This document shows positions 21,177 to 36,100 of a DNA stretch of 64,000 nucleotides, in pieces. Below the pieces are notes generated by a model. It was not told the origin of the DNA. It was given only the letters and a program-made list of their open reading frames with translations, and did no database searches. The DNA is from Tanypteryx hageni (lineage: Eukaryota > Arthropoda > Insecta > Odonata > Petaluridae), in contig CM054116.1 of NCBI GenBank assembly GCA_028673005.1, forward strand, positions 100,108,207 through 100,172,206, read 5' to 3'. The first letter of the stretch is position 1. Each line of letters starts with the position of its first letter. Both the position numbers and the translations under genes were made by a program.

Positions 21177-24100
21177 GTAAGAGAAACATTTCTCTAATGT
21201 AAAACCCATATCAAGTACTTTAAAAATGCTTCTTGCTTTAATTGTAAGAGGAGAAAACTTATGTAAACCTCTCTTCTTATACTAAAGTAGTGCATAGTGA
21301 AACACAATGTACAATGACGCATTTTTCTGTCAGTTACACACAAAATTCACACTTTGAAAATGGCACATACTAATGTTAAAATATCGCAGTTTCAAAATTA
21401 TGATGAATCAAAATTTTAATTCTTAGGTCAAAATTACCTTCCCCATGTCAATAAAAATAGCAATATTCCTAAAGAGGACAAATAGAAACTATGTCATTTT
21501 AAGAAATATTGGATAACCTACATGTTTAATCAAGTTACTTATTTTATTTGTGGCCTGATAAACGATAACAGAAGGAAATCTTAGATGTTGAACATGGTGC
21601 AACATTTGGGCACAAAGGGCTGTTTTGAAGAGTGATTAACTATTTGGTAATGTGAATGTCATTACAGAACAAGCAGAGTGTTATCCATAAACATGAATAA
21701 AATTAGTGTTTTTTTTATTTTTCATGTGGTTATATTCAGCCTTTTTTGTTTTATAATGGGTGGCACCATGTGATGGTGAAGTTAGCATTTAAATGAGAGA
21801 GGCTTAATAGCTAAATCAGCACTGTATTTGGCATCATCATTCTACATAAACATATATATTAAATAAAAATATACTTTTTTTGGATAATTGATACTTCCAA
21901 AATGACATTTAAGTTTAGAACACAATCAATTTTGTATTAAAATTTTGAAATGTCCCTATCACCCTCTATCAAGTTTTCAAAACTCAAACTTTTAAAGAAT
22001 AAGTGGCATCAATGTAGAAATGTACACTCCAAATTTCAGCTTCCGATCATTTATACCTTCGTAGATATAAGTAAAACAACCAAAAATTATTTAAAACATA
22101 CCTCACTCGAGTAATTGAAATGTAATTTTTATGTTCAAGTTCAATTATACATTCTTTTTCACTTAAAAAGTGCTCTGAGCTCATGAAAGGAAAATGAACG
22201 TATTTACGTTCATTTCTTCATCATAGGTAATCCATTTCCTTTCATTTACTCTGTTCTGTATGCACATGAAAGAAAATTAAATGTATTTACGTATTTGTAG
22301 TATACCTTGTCTACTTCAGCTGCTACGAAGATTGTTATCAATGACAACAAATAATAAAACCATGTAAGAAATTTTCTAATTTTGTAAGTTCAAAATAAAT
22401 TACAACTTTCTTGTTGGATTTTTCTTTAACTTTTCAAGAATAAGTGACATTAATGTGGAATGTGTGCTCAAATTTTCACTTTCTGTCTTTACAACTTCAG
22501 AGATATTTTTTAAAAAGTTTAATGAGCTCCAATCCCAACTTGTATATTTTTCAAAACTCAAATCTAAATAAAAACAAATGGAAACAGTACAGAAACCTAC
22601 CCTCTAAGTTTCAGCTCTCCATCATTTACAGTTCCATCGCAATTTCAATTTAAGCAAGTGCACAGACAGAGATGCCAAAGTGAAACTATACCTGCATATT
22701 TTTTAAATGCACTAAAAAAAGCAGTATTTTATCTTTTTAATGTTTAGAGTTTGAGGTTGTTAAATTAGTTTATGTAATACATATACAATTTTCTATTATT
22801 ATTTTAAATCTTTAAATATATTCAATAAAAACTTTGTGAGTACCCTCTTTAATTAGCTCATTGTAATACAATATTAAAGCTATGACAAAAAATATTATAA
22901 GGGTTATTATAATAATGAAAGCTTGCTTACACTTATATGCAGTATAAAAATCTCAAATCCAGAATCCCTGGGAACAGGAATATGCCAATTTCATTTTAAT
23001 TTCATAAATTATAGAAATCAAATAGGGCACCTTTGGAAAGCTTAAGAATCATTTCCTACATAGTAAATACCATAGTGTTGAAATTGAATAACGCTAAATA
23101 ATTAAAAGAAAACTATCAAATAAAAAAGAACGTAGTAGATTTGTCATTTGCTATGATTGTTAAATTATCATTCCTTTCCTTTTCAAAATTGATAAATGTT
23201 GAGCATACTGGCAGTAATGAGGAAGAAGAAGTTGCAGAACCAAAAGAGTAGATTTTTAAAAAATATAAGATGGCTACAACCAAAAGACATGGTTTTTGGC
23301 TTCTTTTTTTTAAATAGCCATTTGTAAAGAGGAGTCATGCTTTGGAAGAGCAGATTTTAGGGATTACCATATTAGCCCGAATATAATGCAACCCTGAATA
23401 TAGTGCGACCCCAAGTATTTTGAAAGAAATTTTAGAAAAAGACGTAAAAACATTAAATTTTCTCTATTTTACACATTTAAATTATCTGTAAACTCATGAA
23501 TTGTGTATTAAAGGGGGGTAATGTGACGTAACGTTTAGACAGTCCTCGTTTTCTAATGTTGAGTGTCGCGACCCTGCGTATACTTGTGCCGGCACACTGT
23601 GGTTGCTGCAATTTGACCTTGATCTATTTTCAAGTCTCCTCAGATCCCTACCGAGTATATCTGTACAATGTAGTATCGCGACATGAACGCCCAATTCACT
23701 AACAATGTAGCAATTATAAAAAGATGCGCTGAAACACGCGTCATGAAACGCGCCAATACAGTTATTTTTTTAAAGCTACAAGTACTCGAATATAGTGCGA
23801 ATGTGACTTTTAAAGGTACATATTGAGGAAAAAAACATCGCACTATAATCGGGTCAATACGGTATACTGTTATACAGTAAATGCAACAATCAATTTTTGT
23901 CAGAATTGGGTTGGTCTCAGACTTATAAACCATGCCGAAAATTTACTTACAACATTCATGGGAAAGATTGCATGATGGAGCAATTGAGATAAAAAATATT
24001 CTTTTAAACTTACAATAGAAGGTGAAAATTATGATCTTCTTCCTTTGCAGAATGGAAAATGGAATGGTCTCATAGCTGATTTGATAAACCGAAAGACAGA

Positions 24101-27100
24101 CATGGTTATGACATCCTTGATGATCAACTCTGATCGTGAAGCAGTGGTCGACTTTACAGTGCCGTTCATGGAAAGTGGAATTGCAATTGTGGTTGCTAAA
24201 AGGACAGGGATTATTTCACCAACAGCGTTCCTAGGTAGAAATGAAATTGGATGCATTAGATTCCTTATAGAAAAAACATTAAAGCACTTTAAAATATTGT
24301 TTTTTTTAAAATAGTAGAAAATTACTAAATTCATAATTTTAATCCATTTCTATTTTTACAGAGCCATTTGACACTGCCTCTTGGATGCTTGTTGGTTTTG
24401 TAGCAATTCAGGTTTCAGCCTTTACTATCTTCCTCTTTGAATGGCTAAGCCCTTCAGGGTTCAACATGAAGGTGAGAGGGGTAAAGAATCGTTTCAATTT
24501 TAAACAGGGCAAAAGGTTTTTTCTTCTCTAAATTCCAAATCTGGTCACCTGATTAGACATTCTTTTTTATCAAAATTATCTATAAAAATCTAAATTAAAT
24601 CTGCAACAAAATAAGTTGGAAAATGTCATTTAACACATTCACTGTTCTCATCAACTTTGACTAATTTGTAAATTAAATAAACAGTGATGTTGGTAATGTT
24701 GCAACCATTACTGCTCCTTAGAGATACCCTGACATGACATAAATTATAAATACAATGCATACCTACCTATTGTTAATTAATTTACTGAATCAATATGTTC
24801 AAACAGCTAAGAAGAGGATGGTTGAAACTATATTCCATTTTCATTGTTACAAATTACTATTTCATTTCTTTTTTAAAATACATATTTTTTGACGTAATAT
24901 GTAATTTCAAAGAACAATGTTCAAATTTTTGTCAGTAGTTTTATAAAAATATAAACAATTATAGTTTCATTATTGATAATAGTTATGGCTTACCCAATAA
25001 AAGATCTAACAATAGTATGTTTACAATTCTAAGTCAGCAAGTGAAAGGTGTTATTAGCATTAAGATCTCATGCATCATCATAGTAAGAGACTACAAATAT
25101 GTGCTAGCTGAATAATTATTTTTGTAATCCATCTGTTTTCAAAGCATCAAAGAAAGTCCTTCATTGCTCCATATTTCAAATAGATTCATTTATCAACAAT
25201 ATTTTACTTTTTAAAATTATTAAGCCAATATTACTCCCTTTTAAAAGTCATATTAACACTCTTCTTTAAAATCATACCAAAATACCTATTTATGGTTTAC
25301 CATAAATGATTTATTTCATACATTCCCTACACTCTTAATGGTGCATCATAATAGTTAAAACCAGCATATAGTGCTGTTTTTTAAGTAAAACCTCATTAAC
25401 TAAATCTTACGACACAAATGTAGATGTTAAAAAAAGTTAAATGTCTATACGGTAGCCTTTGATATTAGTTTGACCTTTTTCTATTATATGAATTAATAGT
25501 CAGCAAATCATATTGATTCATTTGAATAAAATTTGAAAACATTCTAAAAGCAGAAATAATTTATAGACTCCATTTTGCCAAACAAAATCAAAAATAAAAC
25601 TACTGGAAATGCAAAAAAGTCCATCTTAATAATTTAAGAGACAGTAAGCAGAATGAACTGAAAAGTTGAACATGCGTATTTGTAAAAATACATTAATATT
25701 TTAGGTATTGAGGATCAGAAAAACTTGATTCAAACATAAGATACCAAGAATAACTTTGCCTCTAAATCCAAAAATAAATTTTAAATTGTCACAATCCTAA
25801 AATTCTTGCTTGACACAGAGATCAAAATGCTGAGCTCATAATCAAAGAGAAAATTTGTTATGACACACTTTGCAGTTTTTTGGGACCAGATACATATATA
25901 CAAACATCCCATAGCTACATATCTAAATTAATTTCCTTTAGCAGAAATCTTTATTTTAAGAGGCTCAATGACTTTTATCCATGATTTTTCTAACTCCTAA
26001 AAAATAAGTACACATGAGATAACAAAAGTTTGATGAGGTTTTACTTAACAGTTTCATTCAATTCATTCACTAGTAATTCATGAATCATTCCATTCTAATA
26101 AGCAGTGAATGTGTTATCCTGGCACTCGAACCCTTGCCCATTGCTCTTACTACTTAGCCAAGCAGCAGTTTCCAAACTATGACAATAATGGCCTTTTTTC
26201 AACATAAAATTGGTTTAAAGATAATATCAAATGATCATTATCTTCAAGTAAAATAAATTGGCTACCACATAAATAATTTCATAAAGAATTTTTATACTAA
26301 CAAAATCATGAGTCAACCTTTGATTCAACAGATCATAATGTAGTTCCAATAAACATAACCTTCTTTAACTTTAGATTTGTGTTATTGCAAATTAATCAAA
26401 ATTTAAATTTCACTTAAATTTATTTGATGGGTTTAAAATGAGTACATTTTCTGTCAAGGTTTGAAAATGGCTGCATAAGAATATTAATTACAATAAAACT
26501 CTCCCATATTATAGCTTTAGTAGGGTGACCACTTCTTTCTGTATTGGAACTGTTGAATATCAATATTTCATCCACCATTTGATACATTTTCACACAGGTT
26601 GCTCCCTCGACAAACCACCGTTTTTCTCTATTTCGAACGTACTGGTTGGTGTGGGCTGTGCTTTTTCAGGCAGCTGTTCATGTAGACTGTCCTAAAGGTT
26701 TTACAGCCAGGTGAGCCTTCTTCTATACTTTGTTAGCAAGCAAATAGGATTTTGGTTAATATATCAAGTTAATTTTTGTGGTTTTAAATTTTCATCATAA
26801 ACATAATTGACTCATGGTTTCTATAGGTCGACCGGACTCAAAAAAACCTGCGCCGTAGCTTACCCCTCCAGTTGGCGCAGCCCCTCTTTTTTCCCCTTTC
26901 CACACTACAGCGGCAGCTTCAGTCAGTTTCAGCGCGCATATTTGAACGTTTCGATCTCCCCGGTATCTTCCTCTTTGAAGTTTTTGTTGATTGTTGATAG
27001 TATTTGTTGTTTTTATTGTTGCTATTGTTATTCGGCATTTCATTGTTTCTTTAGTTTTTCTTTATTTGTTATTTTTGTGGTTATTGTTGTTTTTTAATGA

Positions 27101-30100
27101 AATGGCATCTTCATTAAGAAGCACGCCTGTTTCCGGGAGACCATTGATAGGACAAGCACGGGAGATTGTGTACAAAGTGGCTACTTTCTTACGGGATAGC
27201 AAATATATCGGTCTCAAATACAACGTAGTGGAGAGCACAAGTACTTACTGGAGTCTCTAGTTCCATGAATTTGCTTGTGAATTTTCCTCACGTATTTTCA
27301 TTTGGTCCCTTCAGCTGAGGCTTCCTTTTATTCTCATACAACTGAGCCACCTTATAATCTTAAAAATAGTACCGATTCTGAAAGGTTTTAAATATGAGAA
27401 CATTCACGCACAGCACAATGTAACCTCTCGCTAATGGCAAATATTTTTCACTATTTTAACTCATCATGGCTCCTGTGCCTACGCTTCACGCCAGGATTTC
27501 TTTCGTTTATTTGTTTATGGCCCCTCCTTTTCAATAGCTAGAATGGCACGTGTTTCAGCCTTTTAGAATTCGCAGTTTATTGGTTTTTCTTTTTGGGTTC
27601 AGAGGACATCTGGGACGCAGCGTCGGAACGTGTTTCGGAAAGTCTTTTTCATTTTATACGTATTTCTCCTGGTAATGGTGAATGAATTCTTTATTAATTT
27701 TGGCATTAATTTTATTACCAATGTAATTAAAAAATACTTAACCGATATTTCATGGAATAATATCTGCGTACATTCGCAAAATTATACTCGTCTGCTTGAA
27801 CTTAAGAAATTAAAATATGCATATTTATTATAATAAATGATTTGATACTTGTTACAGTCCATCATTCAGCAATCAAAAATACTTTATAAACACAACAGAT
27901 AAATAATTTATCAGAAATCATGAAATATTAAACAGAAAATTCATCGATTATCCTGCGTGAGAATTTCGTCAGGTGTGAGCATCCGTAAGGTGTGAAGTTA
28001 TCCGAAGCCGAAAGAGTGGGGGTACCCAGTGAGCTCCCGGCATCCTCCTTTGCTCCGCCCACTTTTGCTAGAAGCGTCTTTTGAGTCCGGTCGACCTATA
28101 ACAGTGAGAAGCTACTAAATAAAATATAGTCACCTAGTAAGTTTTGCTTGTAAACTGGTAAAACAATAATTTCATAACTGTCTTAATTGTAGTACCCCAA
28201 TCAAATCTGACAATTTCTTAAGTCAGTCATAACAATATTTACCTATTAACAGTGAGGGTACAGAAATTTTGAATCGAGTTCAAAATCCTTTTATGGGGCC
28301 CTCTTTAACTTTTTTAAGACCTGTGGTGCATGGTGCATCGTTAGTGACCTCACTTGTGTATACAGAGATATACATTGATTCTTTTCTTCTTTTGTTAGTT
28401 ACAAGAGTGTAACATAAAAGAGACAACAAACTCCTTTTCATATTTTCCACAAAGCAAAACAGTGGTCTCAGCTCTGAAGCACTTCTTTAAAGTGATATTT
28501 GTTGGTCAAACATTATCTAAAAGCTCAATAGCCATTAGTTCATGACTGCATGTGCTACATAACCATATTTTCAAACAGTGTAAATTTTATGAATATAAAA
28601 TTTAAAAATGAAAGTATTTTATTCATACAAAATGTTTTAAATTTACATTGTTTGGTTTTTATTTGCATTTATATGTAGTAATTTTTGTTGACATCTCCTA
28701 TCTTCAATTTGGTTCTTTTAACAAAAATTTCAGTGGATGGTCTAATCTTTTTTAAATTAATCCAAACATAAAAAACTTGCATGATATTTAAAATGTCTGA
28801 TGGGCACACTCGTAAACTGGGATAATTCAAAAAAGTTTATTAAGCCCAAATACATATTCCTCCCAGATGAGGCCCAGTTCGATTGAACAGTCTGAACATG
28901 TCTGTATCTGGCACTGCCTATTAGCATCACCTGTACATTTTGCTTATGCAAATCTTATCATTATCCTCGATCATATAATTACTAGCTTCATCCCTAAATC
29001 ATCCACAAGTTTCATCTTAGCTTTGAACTAAATTTTACTGTTCATTCTATCTTCAAGAAAGAAGAATGCCCCTGGATTGATGCTAATCTGAAGTTTATGT
29101 AGCAGTAAGATTTTATATGAAAAGATACTCAATAAAAATTTTACTAAAAGGATTAGAAAATATAAAAGAAATCAATTATAGTAAGCCCTCAACATTCACA
29201 GGGGTTACGTTCCTGGAAATCACTACAAATGTCAAATCTACAATGTTCAAACCAAAAGCTGATGAGAGATGAGGGGTTTAGTGGGTCGCCCATATTCAAG
29301 ACTACAAACATTCGCCTCCCCTTTCCCTCTCCGCAAAAATAATTTTTGGGTTCTTCATAATTCATTGTTTAATATAATATATAGATGGATCTGGAGGGCA
29401 CCATAAATGTATCATCTCCCCCAATGGTTGTGGTCTCTGGAGTATTATAATCTCACTACTGCTCAAGATACGTGTAGGCCTGTGGATGGTAAAATTATAC
29501 GAAATGATTATAAGAAGAGGAAAAGTATACTGAACCACTTTTAGAAAATTGATTCAATGGAGATACAACTAGTTACTGCAATGTAAAACTTACATGTCTA
29601 ATATGTCAAAATATGTGAAAAAATGAGAACCACAAGGCCAGAAGTAAATACTACAGAGAAAAGTCCTCTCAATGACAATCCTATTAAATACACATGTAGG
29701 CAATATATTAAATACTATTTCTAAAGTTTTAGTCTGAAAAATAAAAAGAAGTTTTACTTAAAAATATGATCACTTTGACAGAAAAACATGAAGTGGCAAG
29801 TATATAAATATGCACTCATGAAAGTTGTAAAAAATAAAGCAACTCCACTGCTTACATACAGAAATCAACAACATATCCATGACACAGTGAGCTAAATCTG
29901 TGAATAGTTGTTTATATTTCATGAATGTTAAATTGGTGAACAAAGGAACCCTTTAGGATCAATCAAATCTGCAAAATTCAAAACCATGAATGTTGAAGGT
30001 TTACTATATTGTTCCTAATGCTGTTATTAAGATAAATTTTAATTCCCTACCCATTTTTCTGGTAACTTGCATCTAATGATATTTATATACAATTCCTTGT

Positions 30101-33100
30101 AACAGGTTTATGACAAATGTATGGGCAATGTTTGCTGTAGTCTTTTTGGCCATCTACACTGCCAATCTTGCTGCTTTTATGATAACCAGAGAAGAATTTC
30201 ATGAATTCAGTGGAATTGATGATCACCGAGTGAGTTTAACAACCATAGGAACTTGTATAGAAATATCTTAACACTATTTTTTGTATTTAACTATGCAAAT
30301 TATAATAATAATACATAATTATTTATCCACATTGTTAACTTTCTCTCATTAAGTATATCTTAAATATGAAGAAACCAATAAAATTCATTTTCATTAACAA
30401 AAACATTTGGATTCCTATACCTATTTGTGCTTTCATGAATATGAAATTTTGAATGATCCTCATATAAATCATAACAATCATTTTTTATTTCAATTGCCCA
30501 TGTTACACTTTCTCAACCAGCTGGCAAAGCCTTTCAGCCATAAGCCCATGTTCAAGTTTGGAACGATACCATGGGGCCACACCGATTCTACGCTAAAGAA
30601 ATACTTTCGAGAGATGCATGCATACATGAAACGTCATAACCGCACTATTGTTGGAGAGGGGATTGAGGCTGTTTTAAGTGGGTGAGTATCACCTTACAAA
30701 TAAATACTAATATAAATAGCATTACACTCAAGGTAATCAAAGTAGTTTTTCATTTTTATTATTAAAAACAGCATTCAGAATAGACACAATAACATCATTT
30801 TCCTGTATATAGCTTCATCTTAAAATTATATTTACAAGTGATGGAAAAATGTTCTTCTACTTTTTTATCATTCCTACGGAATTAGTCCACGAGTATTTCC
30901 ATGACAACATTAAATAATATAAACAAGATTGGAAAGGTGTACTCCATGTCAGACTACACAGTTTCCAAATGTGTTCTTTGAGATTTCACAATGTTCTCAA
31001 TATTTTTTGCTCAGATGAGTATTTAACGAGAAGCTAGGGAGGTACGTTGTAAAATACATGTGTCCTTATGTAAAGTTGTTATTATTGTCCGATTTTAACC
31101 AAAATTGGAATCGGTCGACCAATTTTAGCAAAACTCCCCAATACAAAATTTCATCAAAATGTGTCTGGCGGTTCCCGAGTTGAAACAAAGGAACATTGTA
31201 AACTACATGTAGGTCATGTAAAGGGGTCGTAATTGTTGTCCGATTTTAACCAAAATTGGAATTGGTCAATTAATTTTAGCAAAGCTCCCCAATACCAAAT
31301 TTCATCAAAATACGTCTAGCGGTTCCCAAGTTGAAATAAAGGAACATTGTAAGCTACACATAGGTCTTCATGTAAAGTGGTCGTCATTGTTGTCCGATTT
31401 TAACCAAAATTGTAATCAGTCAACCAATTTTAGCAAAACTCCCCAATACCAAATTTCATCAAAATAAAGCAGTTCTCGAGTTGAAACAAAGGAACATTGT
31501 AGGTCTTCGTGTAAAGTGGTTATCATTGTTGTCCGATTTTGACCAAAATTGAAATCGATCTACCAATTTTAGCAAAACTTCCCAATACCAAATTTCATCA
31601 TAATAGGTCCAGCGGTTTCAGAGTTTTAACATGCAGACGGAAACAACCTCCCATATACGCGTTCACTTCTTGCACTTAGTGCAAAGAATGCATAAAAACT
31701 GTAAAATCTACCTGTGAATGATTTAGAAAAAATTTTATATGACTGCAACTGAAAATAATGTTTCCAATATTTTTTCACTGCCCTTTCAACATAATGAATC
31801 TAGATCAAAGCAAGCATAATTAATATTTTCTAAACTATCTCTTAGGTATTTAAAACATTATGCATGAATATAAAACTCAACTCATCAACTCATAACTGAA
31901 CATTAAGACTTTTATTGCATCATTTTTCTTTAAAACTCTCCTAGCCCTAATTCTTTGACAAATTTCATAATTTTTTTAAGTTCTTATGAAGAATTTCAGC
32001 AATATTAAAGACTGTTTGCTTCAGTTGCATATTAAAATGTAATTTATACAACCAGCAAAGTTGCTTTGGAAATTCATTTTGGGCCATAATAAGTTTTTTA
32101 TCATAATTTCTTCAACTAGAGTAGTTCCCACTCATTGCCCAGCTTTTTACCAGTATACAGGTAACAAATTAAGACTAAGGGCTGAAAAACCGCTTTAATT
32201 CAAGTCAAGACTGGCCAAAATTTTCCATGCATACATGACTGAATGTAGTGAACAATCCCAACTTCAAATTTTTTAAATTAACACATTCATACCAGGTCAA
32301 TCTACCAGAATAACAGCAACGACCCACCCTAGGTTTCTGTCTATAACAATCTTAGAGGTTGATTAGTCAGAAATACAAACAAACCATCCCAGGTTTCCTT
32401 CTTACACAGCAGGGCAACCCACTGATGTGTCGCCGTTCCTTCACTATTTTCCCTTTCATAAAAATCAGCCGCCCTGCAACAAGGGAAGGAAACTGTGCAA
32501 CAGCAGCAGCAACCAACCCTAGTATGAACATAGTAATCAAACTTTTATTTTCAAACTGCACATCTCCGACTCAGTAGATATTTTTATATTAACTTTATCT
32601 CTCTAGATATTTCACTCATGGTAATCAAACTAAAGTTTGTTTTGTTTTTGGTATTCAGTAAAATTAAATCACAGAGAAATGGATTGAACATATTGTGATA
32701 TCTCCTAGTTCCCTGGCATTTGCCCATACCTTAGCTAAACAGTATGTACAAATTAAAAATTTCGAAAAAGGAAAAATGAGCCTCAATATGATTGGATTAT
32801 GTTAACGTTACATATATGTAAATTTATATCTTGGCTTCCAAAAACAATGAATTTTTAAAGAAAATAGTTTTAAAATATGATAGTTGTCATGAGTCTCTTT
32901 TAGCTGCCCTACATATTTGTGAGAAATTTAGAGTAAGAGAAGAGAGAAAATCGTAAATAATACAAAAAATGGATTTAATTTCATTGACATTTGATGTCTC
33001 AAGATGTTAACAAAGATTAAAGTGAGCAACGAAAAAACATCTATATTGAAACTCAAGAAATCCTATAAAAGTGTCTTGCACATTTCTAAGAAATGAAAGT

Positions 33101-36100
33101 AAAACAGCTTACAAATGTAATGAATATGTCAAAAAGTGAGAAAAATGCACTTTAGAAGTACAGCAGTAGATGTAATTTATTTAATTTCAATTTTATATTG
33201 ACTAATTTTATCTCTCTTTATGTCAGTGAACTGGATGCATTCATCTACGATGGAACAGTGTTGGACTACCTAGTGTCACAGGATGAAGACTGCAGGCTAC
33301 TAACTGTGGGGTCTTGGTATGCAATGACTGGCTATGGACTTGCATTCCAGAGAAATTCTAAGTATGTTCGAATGTTCAACAAGAGGCTCTTGGATTTCAG
33401 AGAGAATGGTAAATTAGAAACTTAATCGCTTTAAAATTGGTTTTTCCTAAAACATAAATTACTGCTTATAATAATAACTAAAATATAGCATCAGGTAAGC
33501 ATTAAACATTTATAGAAAGATTAAGCTCAAGTTAGTATTCAAAAAGAATTTTATAAAATCTCCTTAAAGAATTCTTCATCAACAATGATTTTAAAAAATC
33601 ATGGGCAAATTTACTCTCACTAAATTTTCACTTAATAATAATATTCCAATGCTAAACCAAGCATTTGCTCTAGAGCAGAATTGTCCAACAGGATTTTGAG
33701 ATTTGCCAAACTTGTGCTGAACAGAGCACCATATTAACCACATAATACAAAACACATTAACTATTAATAAGAAAAATATCAAAAGAATTGCCATAATAGA
33801 AAGTCACTTTATGGCTTCCTATTGATTTATTAAACAGTGTAAATCCTGATGATGATGTAGTTACTAATTATAATACAAAAAAATCAGGGTTATTTGTCTA
33901 ATAAATCAGCAGACAGCTAAAAAGTCAATATTTAATTTCTATTGCCACATTTAAGCAACAGCTGTACAGTTTCACCTTAAAGCATGGTCCTGATAATACA
34001 TTCAAGCCCAAAGAAATGAAATATAACTGATGAAGATCATCAATGGTTTGTGGCCAATTCACCACATGCGGCAATCCTTGTACCATGCTGCTCTAGAGAG
34101 TATAAATATCTTCTTACCTAAACGAAATTTGTCATTGATCTCATTTATTTTTACCAATTTATTTCACCAAAGCATTTCTTTATACTTTTGCTGGATAAAT
34201 GTTAATTGCTATCAAAATTGATTTTACCACTATTTGCAAAACTTTAATTTAATAAAATTTTTAATTAACCATCATTGTAAAAATGACCCTATATGAGATC
34301 ACAAAGTACCTATATCCCTGAATGGCTCAGCATTCCCATTTGGGGTCACTGAATCAGCACTTAAAAACGTGCTTGACGCTCATATTTTGTTTTCTACTTT
34401 GCAGGCATTTCTGGTAAAGCTTTTCTTTTGAGTAGTTAGTAAACCCATTACCTTAACAAGTCTTTTTAATCATCACTTGTCTTTTTTAATAAAACATAAA
34501 ATGTAAGTTGCAAATGTAAAATCAGCCAGATGTAAAATATAGTAGGCAAAAAGTAGGAAAAAGCATATTTTCGAAAATCTACATAATATACTGTGGCAAT
34601 GAATATGAAAGACATTTGGAAAATACACAAGCAAATTACGATAAATAAACTTTTTCCTCCTTTACCAATCAACACCACCCATCCTCTCCTTTCTCCTCAA
34701 TTTGATGGGGGCATACAAAATGTAAACATGTAAGCAGAATGACAGGAGCAGAATACTATGCCCAAAGATTTCTTTTTTCTTTAAAACTTCACTGCATTCG
34801 ATCAACCCATACATGCATGATGCGATATAATCTGGTTGGGAATATATTTATCCACCCTACCCTACCCATGATCTGTGATAAACATTCTCAAGCGCATTTT
34901 AAAAGTAATATACGAAATCTCTCAATTGAACCAAGAATGTGCTGCTTGGCTGCAAAATGGCCTTGCTTTTGTCCGTAAATATAAATATAGTTAAAAAATA
35001 AATTTACCTAATTAAAATCAAAATTAAATGGAGTTATATTTCAGTACAAATAATGCTATATATTCTTTTCTAAAAAATGCATTTATATTAATTAATTCCC
35101 ATTAATAGTTTGGGAAAATGAATATATATTTATGAATGCAAGTCACCTAAATATCACCTGCCAATAATTACTTCCAGCTGTGCCACAATGCTTCAATAAA
35201 CAGCTAACATATAATCTTAATATGTAAATCTGAAATTCTGTTTGTTTGTCCGCAATACAAATCCACAACTTTGAAGCTATCCGCACGATACTTCATAAAG
35301 GTATATAGTTTTACCCAGCAGGTAACAGGCTGTATGGTGATAAAAACATTTGGGGGGAGGTGCTTTATTATTAAGCACATTGTAGATTATGCTACAATAG
35401 ACGTCTGCGCCATCAGACTGTGACCGTATTAACTGTTTGTGTCATCAGACGGATGCTGCGTGAACTGCACTTGGCGGTGGTTTAAATGGTCCTGGAATAT
35501 TGGACAGAACCACATAAACACGTAAACGCTATCGGACGGTAACCGCATGAACTACATTAACGTAATCAGACGGAAGCCGCATGAACTACACTTGGCAGTG
35601 GTTTTAAATGGCCCTGGACAATCAGACAGAGCCACATAAACACGTTAATGCTTTCGGATAGTAGCCACATATATACATTTCCATAATCAGACAGAAGCCA
35701 CATAAACTACACTTGGTGTTGGCTTTAAATATTCCCAGGCAAAGGTATCGCAGAACTTGGTGGCACTTGCGCAGAAGACCCTTTTCAGTGGAAGGGTTCA
35801 TTGTCTAAAAACTTCCTCGACGCGGGGGAGAAAGAGTCTCTGCATGTGTCCACCAGGGTACCTGCGGTCGCATTCCTTCGTTGCCAACTTTAAAATGCTT
35901 TCTCTCACTCACTCCACTCGAAAGGACCGCACCCTCTCCAGGGTTAATGCGAGTATTTTGGCAGCTCTGCCTGCCATGCGCTCTCCTCTCCCCTCCGCTC
36001 CCTCTGCCTACCCCTTCCACGCACACTTTCCCCTCCCTGATGTCACACTTCACGCAGGCGAGTGCCACCAAGTTCTGCGATGCCTGTACTCCAGCTAGTA

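Noticed and set aside
26807..27097. 96-codon open frame rich in Phe/Val
   Set aside because: Crosses the end of the TAGGTCGACC element and reads its T-rich interior; no domain.
32359..32577. Open frames on both strands in an Nmdar2 intron
   Set aside because: The two frames are mirror images of one sequence and neither shows a domain or plausible splice sites.
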